Source of the DNA: CAVSRC01 sp963732845
Lineage (GTDB): Bacteria > Pseudomonadota > Alphaproteobacteria > Rhizobiales > Kaistiaceae
Length of the DNA: 64,000 bases
Reading direction: 5' to 3'
NCBI GenBank assembly: GCA_963732845.1
Contig: CAVTBE010000018.1
Coordinates: 186,001-250,000, forward strand
Below the pieces are notes generated by a model. The model was not told the origin of the DNA. It saw nothing but the letters and a program-made list of their open reading frames with translations, and searched no databases. This document shows, piece after piece, positions 19,848 through 28,962 of this stretch (positions are counted from its first letter, which is position 1; the number at the start of each line of letters is the position of its first letter). Made by a program: the position numbers and the translations under genes.

Positions 19848-20651
19848 CTACTTCTTCCGGAAGAAAAGGATGAACGACGTCCACTGGAGGTGTCCGTTGT
19901 TCAGGATGACGTGGCGCCGCCGCCGATGGATGCCGTCGCCGGCGAAGCAGATCTGATCCACCAGATATTCGTGGGGCGGCAACTCCCACGACATCCCGTC
20001 GACCAGCTCCATGTCGGGCGTCGCCGCGATGAGGTACTCCTCGATCTCGCTCCTGGTGAAGAACTCGGGATGCGTCAGCTCGGGCAGCAGGATGTATTCG
20101 GTGGCGACGCAGACGATGCCGCCGCTGCGCGTGACGCGCGCCATTTCCCGTATCGCCTGGCGCGATGCGTCGTGGCCGCCGAAATGCTCGATCGACGAGA
20201 GCGACCAGCACAGGTCGAAGCTCTGGTCGGCATAGGGAAGGTTCGTACCGTCGGCGATCTGGAAGTGGATGCGGTCCTTGCGGTAAGGCCGCGGGCAATA
20301 CTTCGCTGCGTCGTTGACGATATCCGCCGGGGCTTCAGCGCCGTTGCTGGTGCTCCACGTCGCATCGCCGTAAAGATCGGTCGCCGTCACTTCCTTCACC
20401 TGCTCGGCGAGCCAGAAGATGACCGGCTCACGGCCGGCACCGACGCCCAGCGCCTGCGCCTCCGGCGTTACCGCGCCAAGCCTGGAGAGCCCGTAGATGC
20501 ACTGGGTCCACTCCCAACCCTTGCGGTAGATCTCGCCGCTGGTATGCCGGAAGACATGCTTGTCGATGGAGTAGCCCTCGAGATCGTGATGGAACCGCAT
20601 CCATTCGGGATCGTCGTAGCGGGCCACGTTGATGACTTCTGACAAGGGCAT
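19848..20651 (-). CDS. Class I SAM-dependent methyltransferase
   Basis: A 267-residue protein. The nucleotide-binding segment is ALGVGAGREPVIFWLAEQ, the acidic loop is VTATDLYGD, and motif IV-V reads SFDLCWSLSSIEHFGGHD, then EMARVTRSGGIVCVATEYIL, all typical of Methyltransf_11/25 enzymes. ATG 20651 is chosen because AGGAG sits seven bases upstream; a GTG lies just before it. It sits between a GDP-mannose dehydratase-type gene and an FkbM gene on the same strand, so it likely modifies the polysaccharide or its terminus. The substrate is unknown. Confidence 0.8.
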   Translation of the reverse strand: MPLSEVINVARYDDPEWMRFHHDLEGYSIDKHVFRHTSGEIYRKGWEWTQCIYGLSRLGAVTPEAQALGVGAGREPVIFWLAEQVKEVTATDLYGDATWSTSNGAEAPADIVNDAAKYCPRPYRKDRIHFQIADGTNLPYADQSFDLCWSLSSIEHFGGHDASRQAIREMARVTRSGGIVCVATEYILLPELTHPEFFTRSEIEEYLIAATPDMELVDGMSWELPPHEYLVDQICFAGDGIHRRRRHVILNNGHLQWTSFILFFRKK

Positions 20652-20715
20652 CACAGATCTCCTACGAAATTTCTCGACAGGGCGGCAGCGGTCGACGCGC
20701 CAACCGATAAAGCAT

Positions 20716-21750
20716 TCAAATCGTCCCGGAACGACCGTATCGGCGCATATCCGCCGCCACCATTTCCTCGACGAGCTGTTTCAGACTGATTTCCGGCTGC
20801 CATCCGAGCACGGTTCTCGCCTTGGTGGCATCGCCCAGCAGCGCATCTACCTCCGCAGCGCGATAGAACTCCGAACTGACTTCGACGAGGACCCTCCCGG
20901 ATACCCTGTCTTTGCCTGTTTCATTCAGTTCGCTTCCCTCGAATTCGATGTCCCATCCGAGTTCCGCCGCCGCGAGCCTCAGGAACTCACGGATGCTCGT
21001 CGTCACCCCCGACGCCAGGACGTAGTCGTCCGCCTTGGGTTGGTCGGTCATGAGCCACATGCCGCGGACATAGTCCTTGGCGTGCCCCCAATCGCGCTGA
21101 GCATTGAGGTTTCCGAGTCTCAGGATCTCGTCGGACCCATGGTGCATTCGCGCGAAGGTGGACGTGATCTTCCGCGTGACGAAATCCTCACCGCGCAGCG
21201 GGCTTTCATGATTGAAAAGTATCCCCGACGATGCATGGATGCCGTAAGCCTCGCGATAGTTTCGGGTGATGTAGTGACCGAATGTCTTGGCCACGCCATA
21301 GGGCGATCGCGGATGAAGCGTCGTGTTCTCGGTCTGGGGTATCTCATGGACCAGGCCGAACATTTCCGACGTCGACGCCTGATAGAACTTGATCTGAGGA
21401 TTGACCCTGCGAATGCCTTCGAGGATGCGTAGCACGCCGAGCGCATCGACATTGGCGGTAAACAGCGGTTCCTTGAAGGACACGCCAACGAAGCTTTGGG
21501 CGGCCAGATTGAAGATGCGATCCGGGCGCAGCTGCTCGATGACATTCATGACGTTGCTGTCTTCCAGAAGCTCCAGATCGACGAATTCGACGTCCTTGTG
21601 GATGCCGAGCTCCTTCAACCTCCACAGATTGGGAGTGGAACTGCGCCGGATGCCGCCAACAACCCGATGACCCTTCTCAAGAATTGACTTAGATAAATAC
21701 GCTCCATCCTGGCCAAGAATGCCAGTAATGAAGATGGTCTCTTTCGTCAT
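20716..21750 (-). CDS. GDP-mannose 4,6-dehydratase-like SDR (copy 2)
   Basis: A 344-residue extended SDR with the nucleotide motif TGILGQDGAYLSKSILEKG, NLAAQSFVGVSF, the STSEMFG active-site strand and catalytic YGVAK (in HPRSPYGVAKTFGHYITRN). The conserved LGNLNAQRDWGHAKDYV block is diagnostic for GDP-mannose 4,6-dehydratase-type enzymes, which make GDP-4-keto-6-deoxymannose. It is clearly divergent from the gmd copy at 24227-25357. GGAGGAAG precedes the ATG by about ten bases. It heads a three-gene minus-strand set with two methyltransferases. A related nucleotide-sugar dehydratase activity cannot be excluded. Confidence 0.85.
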   Translation of the reverse strand: MTKETIFITGILGQDGAYLSKSILEKGHRVVGGIRRSSTPNLWRLKELGIHKDVEFVDLELLEDSNVMNVIEQLRPDRIFNLAAQSFVGVSFKEPLFTANVDALGVLRILEGIRRVNPQIKFYQASTSEMFGLVHEIPQTENTTLHPRSPYGVAKTFGHYITRNYREAYGIHASSGILFNHESPLRGEDFVTRKITSTFARMHHGSDEILRLGNLNAQRDWGHAKDYVRGMWLMTDQPKADDYVLASGVTTSIREFLRLAAAELGWDIEFEGSELNETGKDRVSGRVLVEVSSEFYRAAEVDALLGDATKARTVLGWQPEISLKQLVEEMVAADMRRYGRSGTI

Positions 21751-22088
21751 TGCTAATTCTTCCTCCGCGTGGGTCTAGCGCCTGACGATGGCGCCTTCCG
21801 GGATTTGGCAACAAGATCCACTCATTCCACACGGCGATCGGGATTGCTTTCCGTCATACCGATCGGATAGACGCGCCTTCCTTGCAGTCCGGCGAACGCA
21901 AGACAGGCCGGATAGGCGCAAGGCGCCGCTCTTGGCGCACCCGTCGCCGGGACTCCATGCCGCTCCGGCGCGCGGTCCGTGCCGCCTCTCCTGCGATCGC
22001 GCCTATTATACAGGTCGCGGCACACATTCAATCGGCGTTCGGATTCCGCCGTCCGCAATCGGCCGATGCCGCCGTCCGGGCGGGGTGA
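21751..22088 (-). other. Intergenic region upstream of gmd copy 2
   Basis: This 338 bp stretch lies between the start of the second gmd-type gene and the end of the next glycosyltransferase gene. Short open frames occur on both strands but have no ribosome site or recognisable product. It should contain the promoter for the minus-strand methyltransferase set. No clear promoter or hairpin was identified. Confidence 0.4.
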
Positions 22089-23219
22089 TTACGCGTTCGG
22101 GGCGCCATCGCTTCTCTGCCCGACAAGCTCATCGAACAGCCCGAGCATTTGCCTGGCTGCCGTTCGCCAACTGAACCGCGCCGCGTTGTCGATCGCCTTT
22201 GCGGCCAGCCGTGTCCTCAGGGCGTCATCGACGATCATCTGCTCGAGCCCGTGCCTGATGGACTGCAGGTCGAGCGGGTCAACCAGAAACGCGGCCTCGC
22301 CGCCGGCTTCGGGCAGCGCCGAGGCGTTGCCGATCAGCGCGGGAACGCCGTGACTGTTGGCCTCCAGTACGGGAAGCCCGAAGCCTTCATAGAGCGAGGG
22401 CATGACCAGGAAGCGGCTGTTGGCGTAAAGCTCCGCCAGGGTCTGGTCGGTGACGTAATCGAGGATGCGGACGTCGTTCTCCAGGTTGTGCGCGGCAATG
22501 CGCTGCTTGATCGCTTCTTTGCCCTGTCGCCAGCCGGGTCCGCCGGCGATGACCAGCATGCATCGCGATCTCACCTCCGCTGCAAGCAGGGCATAGGCTT
22601 CCAGAAGGCGCGGCAGGTTCTTGCGCGGTTCGAGCGTGCCGACGAACAGCGCGTAGGGGCGGTCGATGCCATGCTCCGGAAGATGGCTGGCCGCGTCGAT
22701 CCTACCGGCCTTCAACTGCGTGCTGCCGGGATAGATCGTCACGATCTTCTTGCCGAGCGCATCGAAGCGCTCGCCAAGCGCCTTTGCCGTTGCGTGGGAA
22801 ACCGCGACCACGGCGTCCGCACGCACTAACGAGGGATACATCAGCACGCGCTCGCCGAGATAGGTTCTCAGATGCATCGTCTCCGGCGCGTGGACCCAGA
22901 CCAGGTCATGGATCGTCACCACGCCGATGGTTCGCCGTCTGAGCGCAACCGGCAATCTGTGACTGGGGCCCCACAGTACATCCACCCGGTGACTGGCGAG
23001 GCGCGCCGGGAGCACCGTCTGCAGCCAGACCATGCGCGGCAACAGCCCATTCGAGCAATCGACGTCCACGCCCGGAGGAATCTCGATGCCGCGGGGGCCC
23101 GGTACGTATACCCGCAGCGGACAGCCTTCGGCGGACAGCGCGGCGCACATCTGGTAAGTGTAGCGTCCGATCCCGGTCAGTGGGGCCCTGAGGCTTCGCC
23201 CGTCTACAGCGACTTTCAT
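22089..23219 (-). CDS. Family 4 glycosyltransferase
   Basis: A 376-residue GT-B enzyme. The N-terminal domain has VAVDGRSLRAPLTGIGRYTY, VDVLWGPSHRLPVAL and VTIHDLVWVHAPETM. The C-terminal donor domain has ALFVGTLEPRKNLPRLLEAY, ILDYVTDQTLAELYANSR and the EX7E motif in PSLYEGFGLPVLEAN. This arrangement matches WbaZ/MtfB-type mannosyltransferases. It is downstream of gmd and fcl on the same strand. The acceptor and linkage are not readable; a mannosyl or 6-deoxyhexosyl transferase is the likely role. Confidence 0.88.
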   Translation of the reverse strand: MKVAVDGRSLRAPLTGIGRYTYQMCAALSAEGCPLRVYVPGPRGIEIPPGVDVDCSNGLLPRMVWLQTVLPARLASHRVDVLWGPSHRLPVALRRRTIGVVTIHDLVWVHAPETMHLRTYLGERVLMYPSLVRADAVVAVSHATAKALGERFDALGKKIVTIYPGSTQLKAGRIDAASHLPEHGIDRPYALFVGTLEPRKNLPRLLEAYALLAAEVRSRCMLVIAGGPGWRQGKEAIKQRIAAHNLENDVRILDYVTDQTLAELYANSRFLVMPSLYEGFGLPVLEANSHGVPALIGNASALPEAGGEAAFLVDPLDLQSIRHGLEQMIVDDALRTRLAAKAIDNAARFSWRTAARQMLGLFDELVGQRSDGAPNA

Positions 23220-23279
23220 CCTCGCCCCTGCACAAACCGGATCGCATCGGCAGCGAGGCCGGTGCGGCCCGATGACCGA

Positions 23280-24222
23280 TCAGTCGAACGTCACGCCAGC
23301 CACATGGGCCTTGTAGAATTCGTAGGCCTCGGCAAGGCCCTCCTTCAGCGGCGTCTTGGCGGTCCAGCCCCAGGCCCTGGCGCGGCTGACATCCATCAGC
23401 TTGTGCTTCATGCCGACCGGCTTCGACAGGTCGTGGACGAAGATGGCCGGTGAAGCCGATGACGTCCGCCGCGGCCTCGTAATAGTCGTTGATGGTGTGG
23501 TCGACGCCCGCCCCGATGTTGAGCAGCGGCGGCAGGCTGTCGAAGCGGTCTATTGCCGCGAGGATCGCGTCGGCGAGGTCGCCGGCATAGAGGAACTCGC
23601 GCCGCGCGGTGCCGTCCCCCCAGATGTCGACCGTGTCGCGCCCCTCGACCTTGGCATGATGTAGCTTGTGGATGACCGCCGGGGCGAGATGCGACCGCTT
23701 CGGGTCGAAGCTGTCGTAGCGGCCGTAGAGATTGCAGGGGATCAGCGTCTTGTACTGGAAGTTGGGCGTCTCGGTGCTGATATAGGCGCACAGCCGCTGG
23801 ACCGCGCTCTTGGCGATGGCATAGGCCTCGTTGGTCGGCTCCAGCGGACCGGCGAGCACATCCTCCTCGCTGAGCAGATGCGGGCTGTCTTTGGGATACA
23901 TGCAGGACGAGCCGAGATTGATCAGCCGCGTCACGCCGGCCTCGCGGGCACCGAGCACGACATTGCGCCCCATGTCCCAGTTGTCGGTGAGGAAGCGCAC
24001 CGGCTCGCGCATGTTGGCCTCGATGCCGCCGACATGGCCGGCGGCATTGATGACGACGGACGGCTTGACCCGGCGCAGATAGGCCAGCACCGCCTCGCGA
24101 TCGAGCAGCTCCAGCTCGCTGTGGCGCGGCGCCACCACCTCAAGGCCGCGGGCCTCGGCCAGGTCGCACACATTGTGCCCGACCATGCCGGTGCCGCCGG
24201 TGACGAAGATCGGTGCCGGCAT
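23280..24222 (-). pseudogene. fcl: GDP-L-fucose synthase, single-base frameshift near the C-terminus
   Basis: The enzyme epimerises and reduces GDP-4-keto-6-deoxymannose to GDP-L-fucose. From ATG 24222 the protein has TGGTGMVGHNVCDLAEARGL, INAAGHVGGIEANM, LGSSCMYP and the YxxxK motif YAIAKSAVQRLC, with NLYGRYDSFDPKRSHLAPA. After DVIGFTG (about 23444) the frame is off by one base. The next frame supplies FVHDLSKPVGMKHKLMDVSR and ends VAGVTFD at 23280, the normal C-terminus. The gene starts four bases after gmd ends, so both are co-translated. If the indel is real, about the last 55 residues are altered. Confidence 0.87.
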
Positions 24223-24226
24223 GCCG

Positions 24227-25357
24227 TCAGCCTCCTTGCAGATCCGGGCGGTAGATCTTGAGGCCGCCCCCGGGGGTTTGCTTCTCGCGGCGGGCGAGCA
24301 CCAGATCGGCGCGGGCCATCTCGGCGACCAGATCGGCGAAGCTGACCTTCGGCGTCCAGCCAAGGTCCTGGCGGGCGCGGGCGGCGTCGCCGAGCAGCGT
24401 CTCCACCTCGGCCGGGCGGAAATAGACCGGGTCGACCCGCACGATCACATCGCCGACCTGAAGCGGGCTTCCCTCGACCGGCTTGTCGAGGCTGGCGACC
24501 GTGCCGATCTCGTCGACCCCCTCCCCCGACCATGCGATGCCGATGCCGAGACTCCTGGCGGCCAGCTCGACGAATTCGCGCACGCTGTGCTGCTCGCCGG
24601 TGGCGATCACGTAGTCATGCGGCGCTTCCTGCTGGAGCATCAGCCACTGCGCCTCGACATAGTCGCGGCTGTGGCCCCAGTCGCGTTTGGCGTTGAGGTT
24701 GCCGAGGAAGACGCAAGGCTGCGAGCCCAGCGAAATATGGGCGAGCGCCCGGGTGATCTTGCGGGTGACGAAGGTCTCGCCGCGGATCGGGCTCTCGTGA
24801 TTGAACAGGATGCCGCAGCAGGCAAAGAAGTCGTACGCCTCGCGGTAGTTGACCGTGATCCAGTGGGCATAGAGCTTGGCGACGCCATAGGGCGAGCGCG
24901 GGTGGAAGGGCGTCGTCTCGGACTGCGGGGTCTCGATCACCTTGCCGTAAAGCTCCGAGGTCGAGGCCTGGTAGAAGCGGGTCTTCTCGCCGAGGCCCAG
25001 GATACGGATCGCCTCAAGCAGGCGCAGCGTGCCGATGCCGTCGGCGTTGGCCGTGTATTCCGGCTCCTCGAAGGACACCTGAACGTGGCTCTGGGCGGCG
25101 AGGTTGTAGACCTCGTCGGGCTGAACTTCCTCGACGACGCGCAGCAGGCTGCTGGAATCGGTCATGTCGCCGTGATGGAGATAGAACGGCAGGCCGCCCT
25201 CGTGCTTCTCGTGGAAGAGGTGATCGACGCGGTCGGTGTTGAACAGCGACGTGCGCCGCTTGATGCCGTGAACCTGATACCCCTTAGCGAGCAGGAACTC
25301 GGCCAGATAGGCGCCGTCCTGGCCGGTAACGCCGGTGATCAGTGCCGTCTTTGCCAT
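24227..25357 (-). CDS. gmd: GDP-mannose 4,6-dehydratase
   Basis: Converts GDP-D-mannose to GDP-4-keto-6-deoxy-D-mannose. The protein from ATG 25357 has TGVTGQDGAYLAEFLLAKGY, RRTSLFNTDRVDHLF, NLAAQSHVQVSFEEPEYT, STSELYGKV and the catalytic YGVAK in PRSPYGVAKLYAHWITVNY. LGNLNAKRDWGHSRDYVEAQ and YFRPAEVETLLGD complete the family signature. Length (376 residues) is normal. A start seven codons upstream is possible but less like the family. It is the first gene of the minus-strand gmd-fcl-glycosyltransferase set, transcribed away from the plus-strand export genes. Confidence 0.94.
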   Translation of the reverse strand: MAKTALITGVTGQDGAYLAEFLLAKGYQVHGIKRRTSLFNTDRVDHLFHEKHEGGLPFYLHHGDMTDSSSLLRVVEEVQPDEVYNLAAQSHVQVSFEEPEYTANADGIGTLRLLEAIRILGLGEKTRFYQASTSELYGKVIETPQSETTPFHPRSPYGVAKLYAHWITVNYREAYDFFACCGILFNHESPIRGETFVTRKITRALAHISLGSQPCVFLGNLNAKRDWGHSRDYVEAQWLMLQQEAPHDYVIATGEQHSVREFVELAARSLGIGIAWSGEGVDEIGTVASLDKPVEGSPLQVGDVIVRVDPVYFRPAEVETLLGDAARARQDLGWTPKVSFADLVAEMARADLVLARREKQTPGGGLKIYRPDLQGG

Positions 25358-25622
25358 GATATCTCCGGAATTCACCACTTTGCATGCCGCTGTACGCCCG
25401 GTGTGTTAGCAGAGAGTGGTTGAATTTTGCTATCTTCTTTGGCGGTTAACGGTCCGGTTGCAGCCACGCCGTCGGCAAGCTAGTCGTACGCCGGATTTCG
25501 TGACGCGCGCGCCGCGCCGGGAGCTTCGGCATGCCAGCCGCGGGATTTGCGGGCCGCGGACACGGTGACCGGGGCCCATGCCCGGGCTTCGCTGCGAGGA
25601 AGCGGCCTTCGAAAGGTACGCC

Positions 25623-26738
25623 TTGAAAGTCCTGACCCTCTTCAAGACCTATCTTCCGGACAGCTTCACGGGCATCGAGCGGGTCGTCTGGCAGATTGCC
25701 GAAAGCACATATCCGCTCGGGGTGGAAACCCACGTCTTCACCCTCAGCGCCCACCCCAGGGGTGCTCCCTTCGCCGAGGGCCATCACACGGTCCATCAGG
25801 CCAAGCTCGATCTCTATGTCGCCTCCAGCAGCCTGTCGATTTCGGCATTCGGCATGTTCCGCGCGCTGGCGCGCGAGGCGGACCTCATCCACTACCAGTT
25901 TCCCTGGCCGATGGCCGACGCGCTGCATTTCTATGCGCGGCACGGCAAGCCGACGGTGCTGACCTATCAGTCCGACATCGTGCGCCAGAAGGCGCTGCTG
26001 CAGATCTACCGGCCGTTGATGATGCGGTTCCTGCGTTCGGTAGACGCCATCGTCGCCACCTCGCCGAACTACCTCGCGTCGAGTCCGGTCCTGGCCCAGT
26101 TCAGGGACAAGACATCGGTGATTCCGATCGGCCTCGACGCCGCCCCGCCCGTGGCACCCGAACGCGTGCGGGAGTGGCGCAAGCATCTTGGCCCGCGCTA
26201 CTTTCTGTTCCTCGGCGTGCTGCGCTACTACAAGGGGCTTCCGGACCTTCTCGAAGCAGCGCGACAGACCGGCCTGCCGGTGGTGATCGCCGGCGACGGT
26301 CCCCTGCGCGACGAAGTCGCTTCCGCCCGCCCCCCCAGCGTGACCAGCCTTGGCGCGGTCAGCGAGCAGGATAAGCTTGCCCTTATCGAGGCCTGCAGCG
26401 CTTTCGTGTTTCCCTCGCCGCTGAGGACCGAGGCGTTCGGCATCGCGCTCGCCGAGGCGGCGCGCGCCGGCAAGCCCATGATCTCGTGCGAGATCGGCAC
26501 CGGGACGAGCTACATCAACGCCGACGGCGAAACCGGCTTCGTCGTGCCGCCGAACGATGCCGAAGCGCTTGCGACGGCCATGCGCCGGCTGTGGGCCGAC
26601 GAAGACTTGCGGGTGCGCATGGGCAAGGCGGCGGCGGCGCGGTTCGAGACCCATTTCCGCGCCGAGGACATGGCACGGGCCTATGCCGATCTCTACGCCA
26701 GGCTCATCGACCGACACACCCCGCCGGCCAGGCGGTAG
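25623..26738 (+). CDS. Family 4 glycosyltransferase
   Basis: The preferred start is TTG 25623, giving MKVLTLFKTYLPDSFTGIER, with AAAGG six bases upstream. The frame is open further left, but that part looks non-coding. It has DLIHYQFPWPMADALHF and YQSDIVRQKALLQIYRPLM, the donor-site segment FLGVLRYYKGLPDLLEAARQ, and an EX7E-like motif in LRTEAFGIALAEAARAG. It is the first plus-strand gene before wzm and wzt. It may add an early or adaptor sugar (for example mannose) to the lipid-linked primer; that is inference. Confidence 0.87.
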   Translation: MKVLTLFKTYLPDSFTGIERVVWQIAESTYPLGVETHVFTLSAHPRGAPFAEGHHTVHQAKLDLYVASSSLSISAFGMFRALAREADLIHYQFPWPMADALHFYARHGKPTVLTYQSDIVRQKALLQIYRPLMMRFLRSVDAIVATSPNYLASSPVLAQFRDKTSVIPIGLDAAPPVAPERVREWRKHLGPRYFLFLGVLRYYKGLPDLLEAARQTGLPVVIAGDGPLRDEVASARPPSVTSLGAVSEQDKLALIEACSAFVFPSPLRTEAFGIALAEAARAGKPMISCEIGTGTSYINADGETGFVVPPNDAEALATAMRRLWADEDLRVRMGKAAAARFETHFRAEDMARAYADLYARLIDRHTPPARR

Positions 26739-26938
26739 GCCATGCTCCACGGCCGCGCCCGGGCGCCGAGAGCGCGCTTCTCATGTTTGTCATCGCCGCC
26801 GCCGGGGGTAGTTTCGCCTGCCGGTCGTTTGGTGGCGGCGCGGCCTCGGCGAACCGGCAGCGAGAGGCGACCATTGCCGGCCGTCTCCCGGATCACTATC
26901 GATCGGCATCGTAGCGACTGAACGAACGGCTGGACCAA

Positions 26939-27733
26939 ATGGAACGCATTCTTGTGGCGCTGTGGGCCTACCGCGGTTTCATCCTCGGCAGCGTCAGGCG
27001 CGAATTTCAGGCCAAATACCTAAATTCCCTGCTGGGCGTTGCCTGGGCGGTGATCAATCCTCTGGCCCAGATCGTGATCTTCACCGTCATCTTCGCCAAT
27101 GTCATGCGCGCCAAGCTGCCCGGGGTCGACAGCACCTACGGCTACAGCATCCATCTGTGCGCCGGCCTGCTCACCTGGAACCTGTTCGCGGAAATCGCCG
27201 GGCGCGGCCAGACGGTCTTCATCGAAAATGCCAACCTGTTGAAAAAGATCAGCTTCCCGCGGCTGTCCCTGCCCGTCATCGTCGTCATCAACGCGTTGCT
27301 CAACTTCGCCATCGTGTTCGGGCTGTTCACCGTGTTCCTGCTGGTCAGCGGCAATTTCCCGGGCCTACCGTTCATCGCCCTGTTGCCGCTGCTGCTGATT
27401 GAAACGGCTTTTGCCATCGGCGTCGGCATTACGCTGGGTGTGCTCAACGTGTTCTTCCGCGACATCGGCCAGGCCTTCGGCGTGGTCCTGCAGTTCTGGT
27501 TCTGGCTGACGCCGATCGTCTATGCGAAGGACATCCTGCCGGCCAAGATCCAGTTCGCCCTGAGTTTCAATCCGATGGCCGGTCTGATCGCGGGCTTTCA
27601 GGACATCATGGTCAAGGGCGAATGGCCGGATTGGCGGTCGCTGTGGCTGGTGACGCTGCTCGCCGTGCTGTTGTGCCTCTGGGGCTTCAGGCTGTTCCGC
27701 AGAAACTCGGGCGACATGGTGGACGAACTGTGA
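26939..27733 (+). CDS. wzm: Polysaccharide ABC transporter permease (Wzm-like)
   Basis: A 264-residue ABC-2 type membrane protein with six predicted helices. It opens with VALWAYRGFILGSVRREFQAK, followed by NSLLGVAWAVINPLAQIVIF, ANLLKKISFPRLSLPVIVV and NVFFRDIGQAFGVVLQFWFW, LTPIVYAKDILP, the usual signature of O-antigen and capsule exporters. Its stop codon overlaps the wzt start (TGATG at 27731-27735), so the two subunits are coupled. It forms the channel through which the finished lipid-linked polysaccharide crosses the inner membrane. Confidence 0.92.
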   Translation: MERILVALWAYRGFILGSVRREFQAKYLNSLLGVAWAVINPLAQIVIFTVIFANVMRAKLPGVDSTYGYSIHLCAGLLTWNLFAEIAGRGQTVFIENANLLKKISFPRLSLPVIVVINALLNFAIVFGLFTVFLLVSGNFPGLPFIALLPLLLIETAFAIGVGITLGVLNVFFRDIGQAFGVVLQFWFWLTPIVYAKDILPAKIQFALSFNPMAGLIAGFQDIMVKGEWPDWRSLWLVTLLAVLLCLWGFRLFRRNSGDMVDEL

Positions 27734-28962
27734 TGAGTGCGGTTGTCGTCAGTCATCTCGGCAAGGCCTACCGGCAATATTCCGGTCGCTGGGCCAGGCT
27801 CGCCGAATGGGTGCTGCCCGGCAGCAAGCCCCGCCACCGGCTCAACTGGGTGCTGCAGGACGTCAGCTTCGACGTGGAGCCGGGCGAGGCGATCGGCATC
27901 GTCGGCATCAACGGCGCCGGCAAGAGCACGCTTCTGAAACTGATCGTCGGCACCACGCAGCCGACCACCGGCAGCGTCGAAGTGCAAGGCAACGTGGCGG
28001 CCCTGCTGGAGCTCGGCATGGGCTTCCATCCCGATTTTACCGGCCGGCAGAATGTCTGGATGGCCGGCCAGCTGCTCGGTTTCAGCATCGAGGAAATCGG
28101 GCGCCTGATGCCCGAGATCGAAGCCTTTGCCGAGATCGGCGCGTATATCGACCAGCCGGTGCGCGTCTATTCGAGCGGCATGCAGATGCGTCTGGCCTTT
28201 GCCGTCGCTTCAGCGCGAAGGCCAGACGTGCTGATCGTCGACGAGGCGCTGTCGGTCGGCGACGCTTATTTCCAGCACAAGAGCTTTCAGCGCATTCGCG
28301 AGTTCCGCGCGCTGGGCACGACGCTGCTTATCGTTTCGCACGACCGGCAGGCGATCCAGACCATTTGCGATCGCGCAATCCTGTTGAACGCCGGCGCGGT
28401 CGAGATGATCGGCGAACCGGAAGTCGTTCTCGACCATTACACGGCCATGCTGGCTGTTCGGCAGAAAGGCAACCGTATTGTCCATCGCCGGGACCACAGG
28501 AGCGCCAAGACGGCGACCGTTTCCGGTACCGGCGAAGCGCGTGTCGTCCGCTTTGCCATGTACGACAGCGCCGGCGACGAGAGCGACTCCTTCGAGGTGG
28601 GCGAAACGGTGACGCTGGAAGCGCATGTCGAAGTCACCGCGCCGATCCCGCGACTGGTCCTTGGCTTCATGATCAAGGACAGGCTCGGCAACCCGGTCTA
28701 CGGGACAAACACCTACTACACCCAGAACGTGCTCCACGACGTCAAGCCGGGCGACAAGTTCTCCTATCGCTTCAAGTTTGCCCTGAACATCGGCGTCGGC
28801 AACTTCGCCATCTCGACGGCGCTGGTCAGCTCGGACACGCATCATGAGAACAACTACGACACCAACGAGATCGCGCTGGTGATCGAGACCGTCAATTCGC
28901 ATCACGTCCTGTTCATCGGCACCGCCTGGCTCGATGCCGAGGTTTCGGTGGCAAGCATATGA
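27733..28962 (+). CDS. wzt: Polysaccharide ABC transporter ATPase with C-terminal sugar-binding domain (Wzt)
   Basis: A 409-residue protein. The ATPase part has Walker A GINGAGKST (58-66), signature YSSGMQMRL (146-154), Walker B VLIVDE (166-171) and switch SHD (202-204). From about residue 260 a beta-sandwich Wzt_C domain follows, with SFEVGETVTLEAHVEV, LGFMIKDRLGNPVYGTNTYY and GVGNFAISTALVSSDTHH. Such domains recognise the modified non-reducing end of the chain in the E. coli O8/O9a systems, so export probably requires a specific terminal modification. The start overlaps wzm and the end overlaps manB (ATGA), indicating one transcript. Confidence 0.94.
   Translation: MSAVVVSHLGKAYRQYSGRWARLAEWVLPGSKPRHRLNWVLQDVSFDVEPGEAIGIVGINGAGKSTLLKLIVGTTQPTTGSVEVQGNVAALLELGMGFHPDFTGRQNVWMAGQLLGFSIEEIGRLMPEIEAFAEIGAYIDQPVRVYSSGMQMRLAFAVASARRPDVLIVDEALSVGDAYFQHKSFQRIREFRALGTTLLIVSHDRQAIQTICDRAILLNAGAVEMIGEPEVVLDHYTAMLAVRQKGNRIVHRRDHRSAKTATVSGTGEARVVRFAMYDSAGDESDSFEVGETVTLEAHVEVTAPIPRLVLGFMIKDRLGNPVYGTNTYYTQNVLHDVKPGDKFSYRFKFALNIGVGNFAISTALVSSDTHHENNYDTNEIALVIETVNSHHVLFIGTAWLDAEVSVASI

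Noticed and set aside
21822..22058. Short minus-strand open frame in the gap upstream of the second gmd-type gene
   Set aside because: No ribosome site or family resemblance; arginine-rich.
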